Positions 33,983 to 41,909 of a stretch of DNA of 41,909 bases are shown one piece after another. How positions within the stretch are numbered: position 1 is the stretch's first letter; each line of letters begins with the position of its first letter. Source of the DNA: Azovibrio restrictus (lineage in GTDB: Bacteria; Bacteroidota; Bacteroidia; Chitinophagales; Chitinophagaceae); the NCBI GenBank assembly GCA_029255605.1, contig JANLJF010000072.1, forward strand, positions 1 to 41,909, given 5' to 3'. The notes below the pieces were generated by a model. The model made no database searches and was not told the origin of the DNA. It saw nothing but the letters and a program-made list of their open reading frames with translations. Position numbers and translations under genes: made by a program.

Positions 33983-34537
33983 TTATTTACCGGCTGCTTT
34001 ACCAGCTTTACGGCGAACAATCTCACCTGCAAAGCGAACACCTTTACCTTTGTAAGGTTCTGGTTTGCGCAGGCTGCGAATTTTAGCAGCTACTGCACCC
34101 AGCAGTTGTTTATCAGTCGATTCCAGGATGATCCTTGGGTTCTGACCTTTTTCAGCTACTGTTGTAGCTTTGATTTCAGTTGGCAGGTCGAAAATGATAT
34201 TGTGAGAGAAGCCCAGTGCCATATCCAGTTGTTGACCGGCGATAGCTGCACGATAACCCACACCCACCAGTTCCAGTTCTTTCTTGAAACCTTCAGAAAC
34301 ACCAGTCATCATATTAGCCAGCAGTGCACGATATAAACCATGCAGTGCGCGGTGGCGTATCTGATCTGTAGGACGTGTGATAACAACTTCGTCATTCACC
34401 ACTTCTACTTTAATATCGCGGTCTATAGTTTGCTTCAGCTCACCTTTAGGACCTTTGAATACTACTTCGTTAGCTGGCGTTACAGTAACAGTAACACCCT
34501 TTACTACAGTTATCGGCTTTTTACCTATACGAGACAT
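33983..34537 (-). CDS. rplF: 50S ribosomal protein L6
   Basis: 184 residues with the two repeated L6 domains: MSRIGKKPITVVKGVTVTVT and VVFKGPKGEL in the first, LVGVGYRAAI and the conserved C-terminal KGKGVRFAGEIVRRKAGKA. Binds 23S rRNA near the factor-binding site. Follows rpsH by 92 bp. Confidence 0.98.
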   Translation of the reverse strand: MSRIGKKPITVVKGVTVTVTPANEVVFKGPKGELKQTIDRDIKVEVVNDEVVITRPTDQIRHRALHGLYRALLANMMTGVSEGFKKELELVGVGYRAAIAGQQLDMALGFSHNIIFDLPTEIKATTVAEKGQNPRIILESTDKQLLGAVAAKIRSLRKPEPYKGKGVRFAGEIVRRKAGKAAGK

Positions 34538-34629
34538 TGTAAAATGTTTATTTTAAACTTGAAGCACCAACCGATCAGCCTGTATAGGAACCGGCTTAAT
34601 GTATCAGTGCCTCGGTGATTATCAATTTA

Positions 34630-35028
34630 TTAATAAATGTTGCACATTACTTCGCCACCCACATTCTGTGTACGCGCTTCTTTATCTGTCATTACACCTT
34701 TAGATGTAGAAACGATAGCGATACCCAGACCATTCATTACACGTTGTATTTCGCTGGGTTTTGCGTATTGACGCAGACCCGGACGGCTAATGCGCTCTAA
34801 AGAACGAATAGCAGGCTCTTTCGTATTAGCATCGTATTTCAATGCTATTTTGATGATACCTTGTTTGTTATCGTCTTCGAATTTGTATTTCAGGATGTAA
34901 CCTTTTTCGTAAAGGATCTCTGTGATACGTTTTTTAACATTCGAAGCAGGAATTTCCACGATGCGGTGACGCGCCATTTGTGCGTTACGGATACGGGTAA
35001 GGAAGTCTGCTATAGGATCTGTTACCAT
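34630..35028 (-). CDS. rpsH: 30S ribosomal protein S8
   Basis: 132 residues; primary 16S rRNA binder and, in E. coli, translational repressor of the spc operon. [20 protein letters not shown] at the start and the C-terminal [19 protein letters not shown] are family hallmarks. In order after rpsN. Confidence 0.98.
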   Translation of the reverse strand: MVTDPIADFLTRIRNAQMARHRIVEIPASNVKKRITEILYEKGYILKYKFEDDNKQGIIKIALKYDANTKEPAIRSLERISRPGLRQYAKPSEIQRVMNGLGIAIVSTSKGVMTDKEARTQNVGGEVMCNIY

Positions 35029-35109
35029 TTTAATTTTAAAATTTTGTAAAGTTTTAAATTGTGCCCGGTTTCGGATGATACTATTCTACCCGACCTGGAT
35101 ACGTTATAA

Positions 35110-35379
35110 TTACCAGCTTGCTTTACGTACACCTGGTATTTTGCCATCCAACGCCATTTCGCGGAATATCACGCGGCAGATGCCGAAGTGACGCATGTAG
35201 CCTTTAGGACGACCTGTAAGCTGACAGCGGTTTTTCAAACGCACAGCTGATGAATTCTTTGGAAGTTTATCCAAAGCAGCATAGTCACCTGCAGCTTTCA
35301 GGGCAGCGCGCTTTTCAGCGAACTTGGCTACCATTGCTTCGCGTTTGCGTTGGCGGGCTTTTACTGATTCTCTTGCCAT
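35110..35379 (-). CDS. rpsN: 30S ribosomal protein S14 (zinc-independent type)
   Basis: 89 residues starting [20 protein letters not shown] and ending [18 protein letters not shown]. It lacks the CxxC...CxxC zinc knuckle of short S14 proteins, so it is the C-minus long form. Conserved [19 protein letters not shown] is present. Lies 8 bp after rplE. Confidence 0.97.
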   Translation of the reverse strand: MARESVKARQRKREAMVAKFAEKRAALKAAGDYAALDKLPKNSSAVRLKNRCQLTGRPKGYMRHFGICRVIFREMALDGKIPGVRKASW

Positions 35380-35386
35380 TTATATC

Positions 35387-35962
35387 TTAGTTATTATCTT
35401 TCTTAATGTTTTTGAATGGCATACCCAGCTCTTTCAGCAGTTCATATGCTTCTTCATTAGTGCGGGCAGTAGTCACAAAAGTGATGTCCATACCGCTGAT
35501 GCGTGTTACTTTATCGATGTTGATCTCAGGGAAGATGATCTGCTCTGTAACACCCATTGTGTAGTTACCACGGCCATCAAAAGATTTATCGTTGATACCT
35601 TTAAAGTCGCGTACACGTGGCAGCGTGATAGAGATCATACGATCCAGGAATTCAAACATATTAACACTACGCAGTGTAACGCGGCAGCCGATAGGCATTG
35701 CTTTACGCAGCTTAAAGTTAGAGATGTCTTTTTTAGACAGTGTAGGTACAGCTTTCTGACCAGAAATGTTTGTCATTTCCGTTACTGCATCATCTATCAG
35801 TTTCTTGTCAGCTACAGAACCTTTAACACCCTGGTTCAAACATATTTTAACCAGGCGAGGACACTGCATTACAGTTGAGTAACCAAACTTTTTCATCAAA
35901 GCAGGTACTACTTCCTCTTTATATTTTTTCTGTAAACGAGGGATATATGTTGTCGTTGCCAT
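35387..35962 (-). CDS. rplE: 50S ribosomal protein L5
   Basis: 191 residues; binds 5S rRNA and contacts the P-site t[40 protein letters not shown] and [11 protein letters not shown] are conserved. Its ATG overlaps the rplX stop (TAATG), implying translational coupling. Confidence 0.98.
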   Translation of the reverse strand: MATTTYIPRLQKKYKEEVVPALMKKFGYSTVMQCPRLVKICLNQGVKGSVADKKLIDDAVTEMTNISGQKAVPTLSKKDISNFKLRKAMPIGCRVTLRSVNMFEFLDRMISITLPRVRDFKGINDKSFDGRGNYTMGVTEQIIFPEINIDKVTRISGMDITFVTTARTNEEAYELLKELGMPFKNIKKDNN

Positions 35963-36300
35963 TATTTAATTTCCTCCCCTGTTTTTTTAGATATACGTAC
36001 AAAACTTCCTTCTTTACGCTCGCGTTTGATGCGTACCGGTGCTTTTTGCTTAGCATCCCACAACATTACGTTAGAGATGTGGATAGCAGCCTCTTCCTGT
36101 ACGATACCCCCTTGAGGGTTCTGAGCACTAGGCTTCAGATGCTTCGTTACCATGTTTACGCCTTCAATAAGCACACGGCTTTTTTGAGGATAAACAGCCA
36201 ACACCTTGCGTGGTTTGCTACGGTCTTTGTCATCGCCGGCAACTACTACCACGTTATCACCTTTTTTGATGTTGAATTTTGGTTGAAATCTTTGTTTCAC
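35962..36300 (-). CDS. rplX: 50S ribosomal protein L24
   Basis: 112 residues from a GTG start giving [20 protein letters not shown], as in related L24 proteins. An ATG at 36360 would add 20 unrelated residues and would lie upstream of a -7 element, so GTG is preferred. The KOW motif region [14 protein letters not shown] and VEGVNMV-like [10 protein letters not shown] are visible. It initiates 50S assembly. Overlaps the rplE start. Confidence 0.95.
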   Translation of the reverse strand: MKQRFQPKFNIKKGDNVVVVAGDDKDRSKPRKVLAVYPQKSRVLIEGVNMVTKHLKPSAQNPQGGIVQEEAAIHISNVMLWDAKQKAPVRIKRERKEGSFVRISKKTGEEIK

Positions 36301-36346
36301 AATATTATATTTTAGCGTTGAAGCCCGTACCGGCCCAAACGGGCGG

Positions 36347-36354
36347 CAAAGGTA
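36347..36354 (-). promoter_or_regulatory. Candidate internal promoter before rplX
   Basis: TACCTTTG followed by CC on the minus strand is an exact match to TAnnTTTG in the 63-bp gap between rplN and the rplX GTG. A small hairpin, GCCCGT/ACGGGC, follows in the leader. A -33 TTTG at the right distance is not evident. Confidence 0.45.
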
Positions 36355-36363
36355 CAACAAATT

Positions 36364-36732
36364 TTACAATACTTCAGGCGCTAATGAAACTATTTTCATA
36401 TAACCTTTATCGCGCAGTTCGCGGGCAACTGGTCCGAATATACGGGTACCGCGTGGCTCATCAGAGTTGTTCAGCAGTACTACGGCATTATCGTCAAAGT
36501 TGATGTACGAACCATCTTTACGACGCAGTTTCTTCTTGGTACGCACGATAACGGCTTTAGATACAGTACCTTTTTTGATACCACCGCCTGGCAGTGCATC
36601 CTTTACGGTAACTACTATTTTATCTCCGATACCGGCATAGTCTTGGCCCGAATTACCCAACACACGGATACAAAGTACTTCCTTCGCACCACTGTTGTCG
36701 GCTACATTAAGCCGGGATTCTTGTTGTATCAT
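36364..36732 (-). CDS. rplN: 50S ribosomal protein L14
   Basis: 122 residues, the exact usual length. [20 protein letters not shown] at the start and the conserved [15 protein letters not shown] and [15 protein letters not shown]. Contacts 16S helix 14 in an intersubunit bridge. 12 bp after rpsQ. Confidence 0.98.
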   Translation of the reverse strand: MIQQESRLNVADNSGAKEVLCIRVLGNSGQDYAGIGDKIVVTVKDALPGGGIKKGTVSKAVIVRTKKKLRRKDGSYINFDDNAVVLLNNSDEPRGTRIFGPVARELRDKGYMKIVSLAPEVL

Positions 36733-36744
36733 CTTTAAATAAGA

Positions 36745-37002
36745 TTACTTAGCTTTTTCAATAATTTCTACCATCCTCCAGCGTTTAGTCTTGCTCAGCG
36801 GACGAGTTTCCATAATACGCACCACATCACCTATGCCGGCTGTGTTGTTATCATCCTGCGCGTGGAATTTAGTCGTTTTCTTAACGAACTTACCGTATAT
36901 CGGGTGCTTCACTTTACGCTCTACAGCTACAGTAATGGTTTTTTCCATCTTGTTGCTGCTCACTATCCCGATACGGGTTTTTCTACGTTTTCTTTCAGTC
37001 AT
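36745..37002 (-). CDS. rpsQ: 30S ribosomal protein S17
   Basis: 85 residues from [20 protein letters not shown]; the ATG three codons upstream (37011) is also possible. The OB-fold motif [20 protein letters not shown] and the C-terminal [20 protein letters not shown] are diagnostic. Binds 16S rRNA early in assembly. Confidence 0.96.
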   Translation of the reverse strand: MTERKRRKTRIGIVSSNKMEKTITVAVERKVKHPIYGKFVKKTTKFHAQDDNNTAGIGDVVRIMETRPLSKTKRWRMVEIIEKAK

Positions 37003-37024
37003 TGTTGACATCTATAAAAATTAA

Positions 37025-37240
37025 TTAGAAACCTAATGCTCTTTTACGCTGCTCTGTTTTCAGACGCGCAATGGTGCGGCGAAGCTGACGGATGGTAAGC
37101 GGATTTTCTATCGGATTTACTGCATGGCTGAATTGTAATTTTTTCAGGCGCAGTTGCTCATCCCCTATCCTGGATTCCAAACCCTGGGCATCCAGAGAAC
37201 GGTAATCATCCACGTTCTTCGCTTTTTTTGCTTTTGCCAT
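37025..37240 (-). CDS. rpmC: 50S ribosomal protein L29
   Basis: 71 residues, all-helical: DDYRSLDAQGLESRIGDEQL then NPLTIRQLRRTIARLKTEQR. It sits at the tunnel exit with L23, where SRP and trigger factor dock. A short lysine-rich MAKAKKAKN precedes the usual start. Confidence 0.96.
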   Translation of the reverse strand: MAKAKKAKNVDDYRSLDAQGLESRIGDEQLRLKKLQFSHAVNPIENPLTIRQLRRTIARLKTEQRKRALGF

Positions 37241-37255
37241 TTTATTATTGTTTTA

Positions 37256-37277
37256 GTCTTTCTACAAAAGACAATTT
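37256..37277 (-). other. Small hairpin with shared AAAGACAATTT motif, rplP-rpmC gap
   Basis: GTCTTT-CTACA-AAAGAC forms a 6-bp stem. The 3' arm and flank (AAAGACAATTT) recur exactly in the rplD-rplW gap, where they again close a hairpin with GTCTTTAG. Confidence 0.45.
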
Positions 37278-37307
37278 ATATTTTAATAAAGCTTACTAGT
37301 CTAAATA

Positions 37308-37730
37308 TTATGCGCCTGCATAATCCCTGCGTACAACAAACTTCGTTTTGATAGGAAGTTTTTGTGCAGCCAGTTCCAGCGCTTCTTTAGCCACTTGCAT
37401 AGGCACACCATCCAGTTCAAACATGATGCGGCCCGGATGCACTACAGCAGCCCAGAATTCGAGGTTACCTTTACCTTTACCCATACGCACTTCAAGTGGC
37501 TTACGAGTTATTGGTTTATCAGGGAAAATACGGATCCACACATTACCTTCACGCTTCATGTGGCGCGTCATTGCCTGGCGGGCAGCTTCTATCTGGCGGT
37601 TCGTAATCCACTTTGGCTCCAGAGCTTTAAGGCCAAAAGAACCAAAAGCTACTGTTGCACCACGCTGAGCATTACCCTTGATCCTGCCTTTGTGCGCTTT
37701 ACGATGTTTCGTTTTTTTAGGTTGTAACAT
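37308..37730 (-). CDS. rplP: 50S ribosomal protein L16
   Basis: 140 residues beginning [20 protein letters not shown] with the conserved [31 protein letters not shown] and [15 protein letters not shown]. It sits near the A site. 40 bp after rpsC. Confidence 0.98.
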   Translation of the reverse strand: MLQPKKTKHRKAHKGRIKGNAQRGATVAFGSFGLKALEPKWITNRQIEAARQAMTRHMKREGNVWIRIFPDKPITRKPLEVRMGKGKGNLEFWAAVVHPGRIMFELDGVPMQVAKEALELAAQKLPIKTKFVVRRDYAGA

Positions 37731-37770
37731 TGTTACAATATTTTAAAAAGTTGCTCTACAAAATTTATTA

Positions 37771-38574
37771 TTAACGGCGTCCACCACCACGACGGTCACC
37801 ACCGCCGCCACCGCGACGCTCACCACGGCCTTCGCCACCACCGCGGCGGTCACCACCACCACGACGCTCACCACCTTCAGGACGGCCACCCGCATTGCCA
37901 CGGCTGTCAGAACCTGCAGAGAAGTTAGGGTTCAGGTCACGCTTGCCCAGTACTTCACCTTTACATATCCAAACTTTGATACCTATTTTACCATATACTG
38001 TCAGTGCGAATACAGAAGCATAGTCTATATCCATACGGTAAGTATGCAATGGTGTACGGCCTTGTTTGAATTCTTCAGAACGTGCGATTTCAGCACCACC
38101 CAAACGGCCACCTACTTTTATTTTGATACCTTCTGCACCCATACGCATAGCTGTAGAGATTGCCATTTTAACGGCACGCTTGTAGCTAACGCGGCTTTCC
38201 AGCTGGCGGGCGATAGTTTCACCTACGATGTTTGCATCCAGCTCAGGACGGCGAATCTCCATAATGTTGATCTGCACATCATCTTTGCTCGTCAGTTTCT
38301 TCAGCTCTTCTTTGATGCGATCAACTTCTGCACCACCCTTACCTATGATGATACCAGGCTTAGAAGTGTGGATCGTAACGATCAGTTTACCCAGTGTACG
38401 CTCAATAACGATGCGGGAGATACCGCCTTTGTTGATACGAGCATTCAGGTAAGTACGGATTTTATGGTCTTCTACCAGTTTCTGACCGAAATCCTTTTTC
38501 TCGCCAAACCACATTGAGTCCCATCCGCGGACGATGCCCAACCTGTTACCTATAGGATTAGTTTTTTGACCCAT
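37771..38574 (-). CDS. rpsC: 30S ribosomal protein S3 with RGG-type tail
   Basis: 267 residues. The first ~218 are a normal S3: [20 protein letters not shown], the KH domain [38 protein letters not shown] and [20 protein letters not shown]. The remaining ~50 residues are an added tail of repeated [18 protein letters not shown] type, disordered and very basic. S3 lines the mRNA entry channel, so the tail probably reaches mRNA or rRNA there. Canonical place between rplV and rplP. Confidence 0.97.
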   Translation of the reverse strand: MGQKTNPIGNRLGIVRGWDSMWFGEKKDFGQKLVEDHKIRTYLNARINKGGISRIVIERTLGKLIVTIHTSKPGIIIGKGGAEVDRIKEELKKLTSKDDVQINIMEIRRPELDANIVGETIARQLESRVSYKRAVKMAISTAMRMGAEGIKIKVGGRLGGAEIARSEEFKQGRTPLHTYRMDIDYASVFALTVYGKIGIKVWICKGEVLGKRDLNPNFSAGSDSRGNAGGRPEGGERRGGGDRRGGGEGRGERRGGGGGDRRGGGRR

Positions 38575-38607
38575 TCTTTATATTATTATAATGGTTGAAT
38601 GTATTGA

Positions 38608-38970
38608 TTATGCGTTTTCTTTTACAGCGTTACGGCTATCCACAATAACGGTAACATGGTTGCTACGTTTGCGCAGCCTGTATGCACGACCTTGCGGGGC
38701 AGGGTTCATACGTTTCAGGGTGCGGCCACCATCTACGAATATCGTTTTTACATACAGGTTTGCACCTGCTACGTCTACACCTTCATTTTTTACACTCCAG
38801 TTGGCAATTGCGCTAAGCAACAGCTTTTCCAGTGGCACTGAAGGATGCTTAGTGCTAAATTTTAAAGTATTCAGCGCTTTTTCTACATCCATGCCACGTA
38901 CCAGATCAGCCAGCAGGCGCATCTTGCGGGGCGATGTAGGATAGTTACGTAAACGAGCTACAGCTTCCAT
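38608..38970 (-). CDS. rplV: 50S ribosomal protein L22
   Basis: 120 residues. [35 protein letters not shown] and the loop [20 protein letters not shown] that lines the exit tunnel. The C-terminus [10 protein letters not shown] is slightly extended. 60 bp downstream of rpsS; that gap contains the palindrome AGGTAGTACCT (39003-39013). Confidence 0.97.
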   Translation of the reverse strand: MEAVARLRNYPTSPRKMRLLADLVRGMDVEKALNTLKFSTKHPSVPLEKLLLSAIANWSVKNEGVDVAGANLYVKTIFVDGGRTLKRMNPAPQGRAYRLRKRSNHVTVIVDSRNAVKENA

Positions 38971-39030
38971 TTTATTTATTATTTCTTAAGCGGCACTCCA
39001 GAAGGTAGTACCTAAATGTTTATTATTTAA

Positions 39031-39297
39031 TTATTTACTACCACTATGGCCTTTAAAGTTTCGGGTAGGTGCAAACTCACCCAGTTTGTGGCCAACCATG
39101 AATTCCGTTACATAAACAGGTATGAATTTGTTACCGTTATGTACTGCGAACGTGTGGCCTACGAAATCAGGAGTGATAGTAGAGCGACGACTCCATGTTT
39201 TTACAACACCCCTCTTCGCTTTACCTTCGTTCAGAGCTGATACTTTCTTGTCCAGCTTTGCATCTACGTAAGGTCCTTTTTTAATTGAACGAGCCAT
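39031..39297 (-). CDS. rpsS: 30S ribosomal protein S19
   Basis: 88 residues: [40 protein letters not shown], and [20 protein letters not shown] at the end. Binds 16S rRNA in the head with S13. 34 bp after rplB. Confidence 0.98.
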   Translation of the reverse strand: MARSIKKGPYVDAKLDKKVSALNEGKAKRGVVKTWSRRSTITPDFVGHTFAVHNGNKFIPVYVTEFMVGHKLGEFAPTRNFKGHSGSK

Positions 39298-39331
39298 TCT
39301 TCGTTATTTTTATATTTCAGAGTTGCCTCTG

Positions 39332-40183
39332 TTATTTTTTGTATTTACCTGAAAGTTTTTTACCGTTGCGGCGCTGGATGATCAGCTTGTTGCTACCCTT
39401 AGTAGTGCTCCTTGTGCTTTCACCCTTAGCGTACTTACCGGTACGGCTACGTGGGTGACCACCAGAAGAACGACCTTCACCACCACCCATTGGGTGATCT
39501 ACAGGGTTCATGGCAACACCACGGTTGCGTGGCTTGATACCTTTCCAACGGTTGCGACCTGCTTTACCCATTGATTGCAGACCATGGTCGCTGTTTGATA
39601 CGGTACCTACAGTAGCCATACAAGTGCTTAGCACTTTGCGCAGCTCACCACTTGGCATTTTCAGTACGCAATATTTTTCCTCTTTCGCATTCAGTTGTGC
39701 ATAAGTACCTGCAGAGCGAGCCATAGCACCGCCACGACCTGGCTGCATTTCTATATTGTGCACTACTGTACCCAGTGGCATGTTTTTCAGCAATAACGCA
39801 TTACCTACTTCCGGCGCTATGTTGTCACCGCTTTGAACAGTGGCACCTACTTCCAGTCCTTGCGGAGCTATGATGTAGCGTTTTTCACCATCAGCATAGC
39901 TAAGCAGTGCGATGAATGCAGAACGGTTCGGATCGTACTCTATGGTTTTAACAGTAGCGGGGATGTCTTTCTTATCGCGTTTGAAATCTACGATACGATA
40001 CATCTTTTTATTGCCACCACCCATGTAGCGCATAGAACGGCGACCCTGAGCGTTACGGCCAGCAGTTGATTTCTGAGGCTCTAACAGGCTCTTTTCAGGC
40101 TGATTAGTGGTAACCTCTGCATAAGCGTTACCGATTCTCCAACGTGTGCCGGCTGTTACCGGTTTATATTTACGTAATGCCAT
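39332..40183 (-). CDS. rplB: 50S ribosomal protein L2
   Basis: 283 residues. [20 protein letters not shown] start, [40 protein letters not shown], and [20 protein letters not shown] with the conserved His near the peptidyl-transferase centre. Length about ten residues longer than E. coli. In order after rplW. Confidence 0.98.
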   Translation of the reverse strand: MALRKYKPVTAGTRWRIGNAYAEVTTNQPEKSLLEPQKSTAGRNAQGRRSMRYMGGGNKKMYRIVDFKRDKKDIPATVKTIEYDPNRSAFIALLSYADGEKRYIIAPQGLEVGATVQSGDNIAPEVGNALLLKNMPLGTVVHNIEMQPGRGGAMARSAGTYAQLNAKEEKYCVLKMPSGELRKVLSTCMATVGTVSNSDHGLQSMGKAGRNRWKGIKPRNRGVAMNPVDHPMGGGEGRSSGGHPRSRTGKYAKGESTRSTTKGSNKLIIQRRNGKKLSGKYKK

Positions 40184-40204
40184 TTTCTAAATTCTTTATC
40201 AATC

Positions 40205-40501
40205 TTACATTGAGAACAAATCAATTGAATCTCCTTCTGCAAGCGTTACTGTTGCTTTTTTGTATGATGATTTAACACCACTTATAAATCCGGCTTTAGT
40301 AAAACGGTTTTTAGCTTTACCAGGAACCACGATCGTATTCACATCAGCTACCTTCACACCGTAAAATTCCTCTACAGCCTTCTTGATCTCCAGTTTGTTG
40401 GCTTTTTTATCAACCACGAAAGTATAGCGGCCAGATTTTTCCATCTGGGTGTTTACTTTCTCGGTGATTACCGGCCTAACCAAAACGTCAGCGAGTTTCA
40501 T
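40205..40501 (-). CDS. rplW: 50S ribosomal protein L23
   Basis: 98 residues: MKLADVLVRPVITEKVNTQM, YTFVVDKKANKLEIKKAVEE and YGVKVADVNTIVVPGK. It forms the docking site for SRP at the tunnel exit. The 90-bp gap to rplD upstream holds a hairpin. Confidence 0.97.
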   Translation of the reverse strand: MKLADVLVRPVITEKVNTQMEKSGRYTFVVDKKANKLEIKKAVEEFYGVKVADVNTIVVPGKAKNRFTKAGFISGVKSSYKKATVTLAEGDSIDLFSM

Positions 40502-40523
40502 TGTTTTATTTTTTTAGTCTATA

Positions 40524-40554
40524 GTCTTTAGTATTCAAAGCCTAAAGACAATTT
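40524..40554 (-). other. Hairpin with shared AAAGACAATTT motif, rplD-rplW gap
   Basis: GTCTTTAG (40524-40531) and CTAAAGAC (40542-40549) form a perfect 8-bp stem around a 10-nt loop. The sequence AAAGACAATTT (40544-40554) is identical to that in the rplP-rpmC gap. Confidence 0.45.
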
Positions 40555-40591
40555 TTATTTATTTTTTATCGGGCGGTATTCCTACCACTCA

Positions 40592-41227
40592 TTATGCTTC
40601 TTCAGCAGCCTCTATTTCAGTGAACAGTTTAGCAGCAGACTCTGTGAATATCAGCACCTGAGAGTTAACCAGGTCGTAAGTACTCATATCGCTCAGCACT
40701 ACAGTTTTGTTCCTTTCCAGGTTGCGGGCGCTCAGGTACAGGTTAGCATTGTACTCAGGCATGATGAACAGTGACTTTTGGTTGCCATTCAGTTTACCCA
40801 GTATGCCGGCCAGTTCCTTCGTTTTAGGCGCCTGCAGGTTCAGGTCTTCTACTATCACTATCTTGTTTTCACGAGCCTTGTGAGACAGTGCAGATATCTT
40901 AGCCAGATCCTTCACTTTACGGTTCAGTTTGAAACCATACAGGTGAGGGATAGGGCCATTTACGGTACCACCACCTTTATACAATGGATTACGCAGGTTA
41001 CCTTTACGAGAACCACCCGTACCTTTTTGACGGTGCAGCTTTTTAGAAGCACCATGCACTTCAGCACGTGTTTTGGTTTTGTGCGTACCCTGGCGCTGAG
41101 CAGCCAGGTATTGTTTTACCGCCAGATATATGCAATGATCGTTTGGTTCGATATTGAATATATCCTCCGGCAATTCTACAACGCGGCCGGTCTTTTCACC
41201 TTTGCTATTTAAAACGTCAACTTGCAT
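40592..41227 (-). CDS. rplD: 50S ribosomal protein L4
   Basis: 211 residues. MQVDVLNSKGEKTGRVVELP start, HKTKTRAEVHGASKKLHRQK and GTGGSRKGNLRNP, the tunnel-lining loop. In E. coli L4 also represses the S10 operon; no equivalent leader is visible in the window. 8 bp after rplC. Confidence 0.97.
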   Translation of the reverse strand: MQVDVLNSKGEKTGRVVELPEDIFNIEPNDHCIYLAVKQYLAAQRQGTHKTKTRAEVHGASKKLHRQKGTGGSRKGNLRNPLYKGGGTVNGPIPHLYGFKLNRKVKDLAKISALSHKARENKIVIVEDLNLQAPKTKELAGILGKLNGNQKSLFIMPEYNANLYLSARNLERNKTVVLSDMSTYDLVNSQVLIFTESAAKLFTEIEAAEEA

Positions 41228-41235
41228 GACTTAAA

Positions 41236-41853
41236 TTAATTCTGAATTAAAACAATTGAACCATTGTGACCCGGTACAGAACCACTAACCAGTATGTAGT
41301 TTTGTTCTGGGAACACTTTTACTACACGCAGGGCTTTAACCTTTACCTGGTCGCCGCCCATACGGCCTGCCATGCGCATACCTTTAAATACGCGGCTAGG
41401 GTATGATGAACCACCGATAGAACCCGGCGCACGTTGACGATCGTGCTGGCCGTGGGTAGATTCACCCACACCACCAAAACCATGGCGTTTTACAACACCC
41501 TGAAAACCTTTACCTTTTGTAGTGCCTATTACACTTACCTTTTCGCCTTCAGCGAAAATTTCACAGGTCAGGTTTTCACCTACTTGTTTATCAATGGAAC
41601 AATTACGAAGTTCTTTTACGATTGCCTTAGGCGTTGTATTTGCCTTAGCGAAGTGATTAAGCAGCGCTTTCGGAGTATTTTTCTCCTTAGCCTCGCCGAA
41701 TGCGATTTGCAGCGCATTATAACCGTCGGTATCCACGGTTTTCTTTTGAGTAACCACACAAGGACCAGCTTCGATAATGGTGCAGGCTGTCTGCTTTCCA
41801 TTCGGCTCAAATACACTGGTCATGCCGATTTTTTTACCAATAATACCTTTCAT
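41236..41853 (-). CDS. rplC: 50S ribosomal protein L3
   Basis: 205 residues: MKGIIGKKIGMTSVFEPNGK start, VIGTTKGKGFQGVVKRHGFG, THGQHDRQRAPGSIGGSSYP and RVFKGMRMAGRMGGDQVKVK. Initiates 50S assembly. It is the first complete gene of the superoperon here; rpsJ would be expected beyond the right edge, and the last 56 bp (41854-41909) show no gene. Confidence 0.98.
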   Translation of the reverse strand: MKGIIGKKIGMTSVFEPNGKQTACTIIEAGPCVVTQKKTVDTDGYNALQIAFGEAKEKNTPKALLNHFAKANTTPKAIVKELRNCSIDKQVGENLTCEIFAEGEKVSVIGTTKGKGFQGVVKRHGFGGVGESTHGQHDRQRAPGSIGGSSYPSRVFKGMRMAGRMGGDQVKVKALRVVKVFPEQNYILVSGSVPGHNGSIVLIQN

Positions 41854-41909
41854 GTCTTATTATGTTTAGCTAAGCGCCCGGTTGCTCCTGAAATGGTGTG
41901 GCCCGGGAT

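Noticed and set aside
1-41909. CRISPR arrays, insertion sequences, integrases, toxin-antitoxin or phage genes
   Set aside because: No spaced direct repeats, transposase-like ORFs or attachment-site patterns were seen; the gene content is chromosomal core with a few lineage-specific genes.

Overview
The window comes from a member of the Bacteroidota, most likely the Chitinophagales/Chitinophagaceae group. Four lines of evidence support this: a secreted protein with a type IX secretion (T9SS) C-terminal sorting domain; IPExxxVDY and DUF2723 family proteins, which are typical of this phylum; long C-terminal tails on S16 and S3; and upstream regions that carry the Bacteroidota promoter pattern (-33 TTTG, about 18-20 bp, -7 TAnnTTTG) with no clear Shine-Dalgarno sites. 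Family names were assigned by reading the translated proteins; no database search was possible.

Left part (1-9.7 kb): the 3' part of a MauE/DoxX-thioredoxin membrane protein; a 35-residue small membrane ORF; a three-gene minus-strand glycan cassette (GT2 -> GT-C with TPRs -> acyltransferase 3); rpsP; ffh; a small YqaE-like membrane protein; two small cysteine-patterned lipoproteins; an AlkB-type alkane monooxygenase; a short orphan ORF with an in-frame stop; and trxA.

Middle part (9.7-30 kb): dnaE with an unusually structured upstream region; an 866-residue T9SS cargo protein with three degenerate Cys-containing repeats; a lipoprotein and, divergently, a third cysteine-patterned small lipoprotein; a minus-strand run purA -> acidic Asp-rich protein -> pabB; a band-7/SPFH protein; the divergent IPExxxVDY gene; a DUF2723 GT-C-type protein; a secreted protein of unknown function; tRNA-Cys(GCA); a nucleoside phosphorylase; lgt; and DNA topoisomerase IB.

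Right part (29.9-41.9 kb, all minus strand): an S10-spc type ribosomal superoperon in canonical order (rplC, D, W, B, rpsS, rplV, rpsC, rplP, rpmC, rpsQ, rplN, rplX, rplE, rpsN, rpsH, rplF, rplR, rpsE, rpmD, rplO, secY, map). It stops at map: the usual downstream infA-rpmJ-rpsM-rpsK-rpsD-rpoA-rplQ block is absent and topoisomerase IB lies there instead, convergent with map. Several intergenic hairpins, including a terminator-like one between rplO and secY, and an internal promoter candidate before rplX suggest the operon is subdivided.

Most of the window is core housekeeping sequence. No mobile element, CRISPR array or defence system was seen. The least-explained elements are the CxC small-lipoprotein family, the repeat module of the T9SS protein, the glycan cassette, the operon break and intra-operon hairpins, and two very small ORFs.
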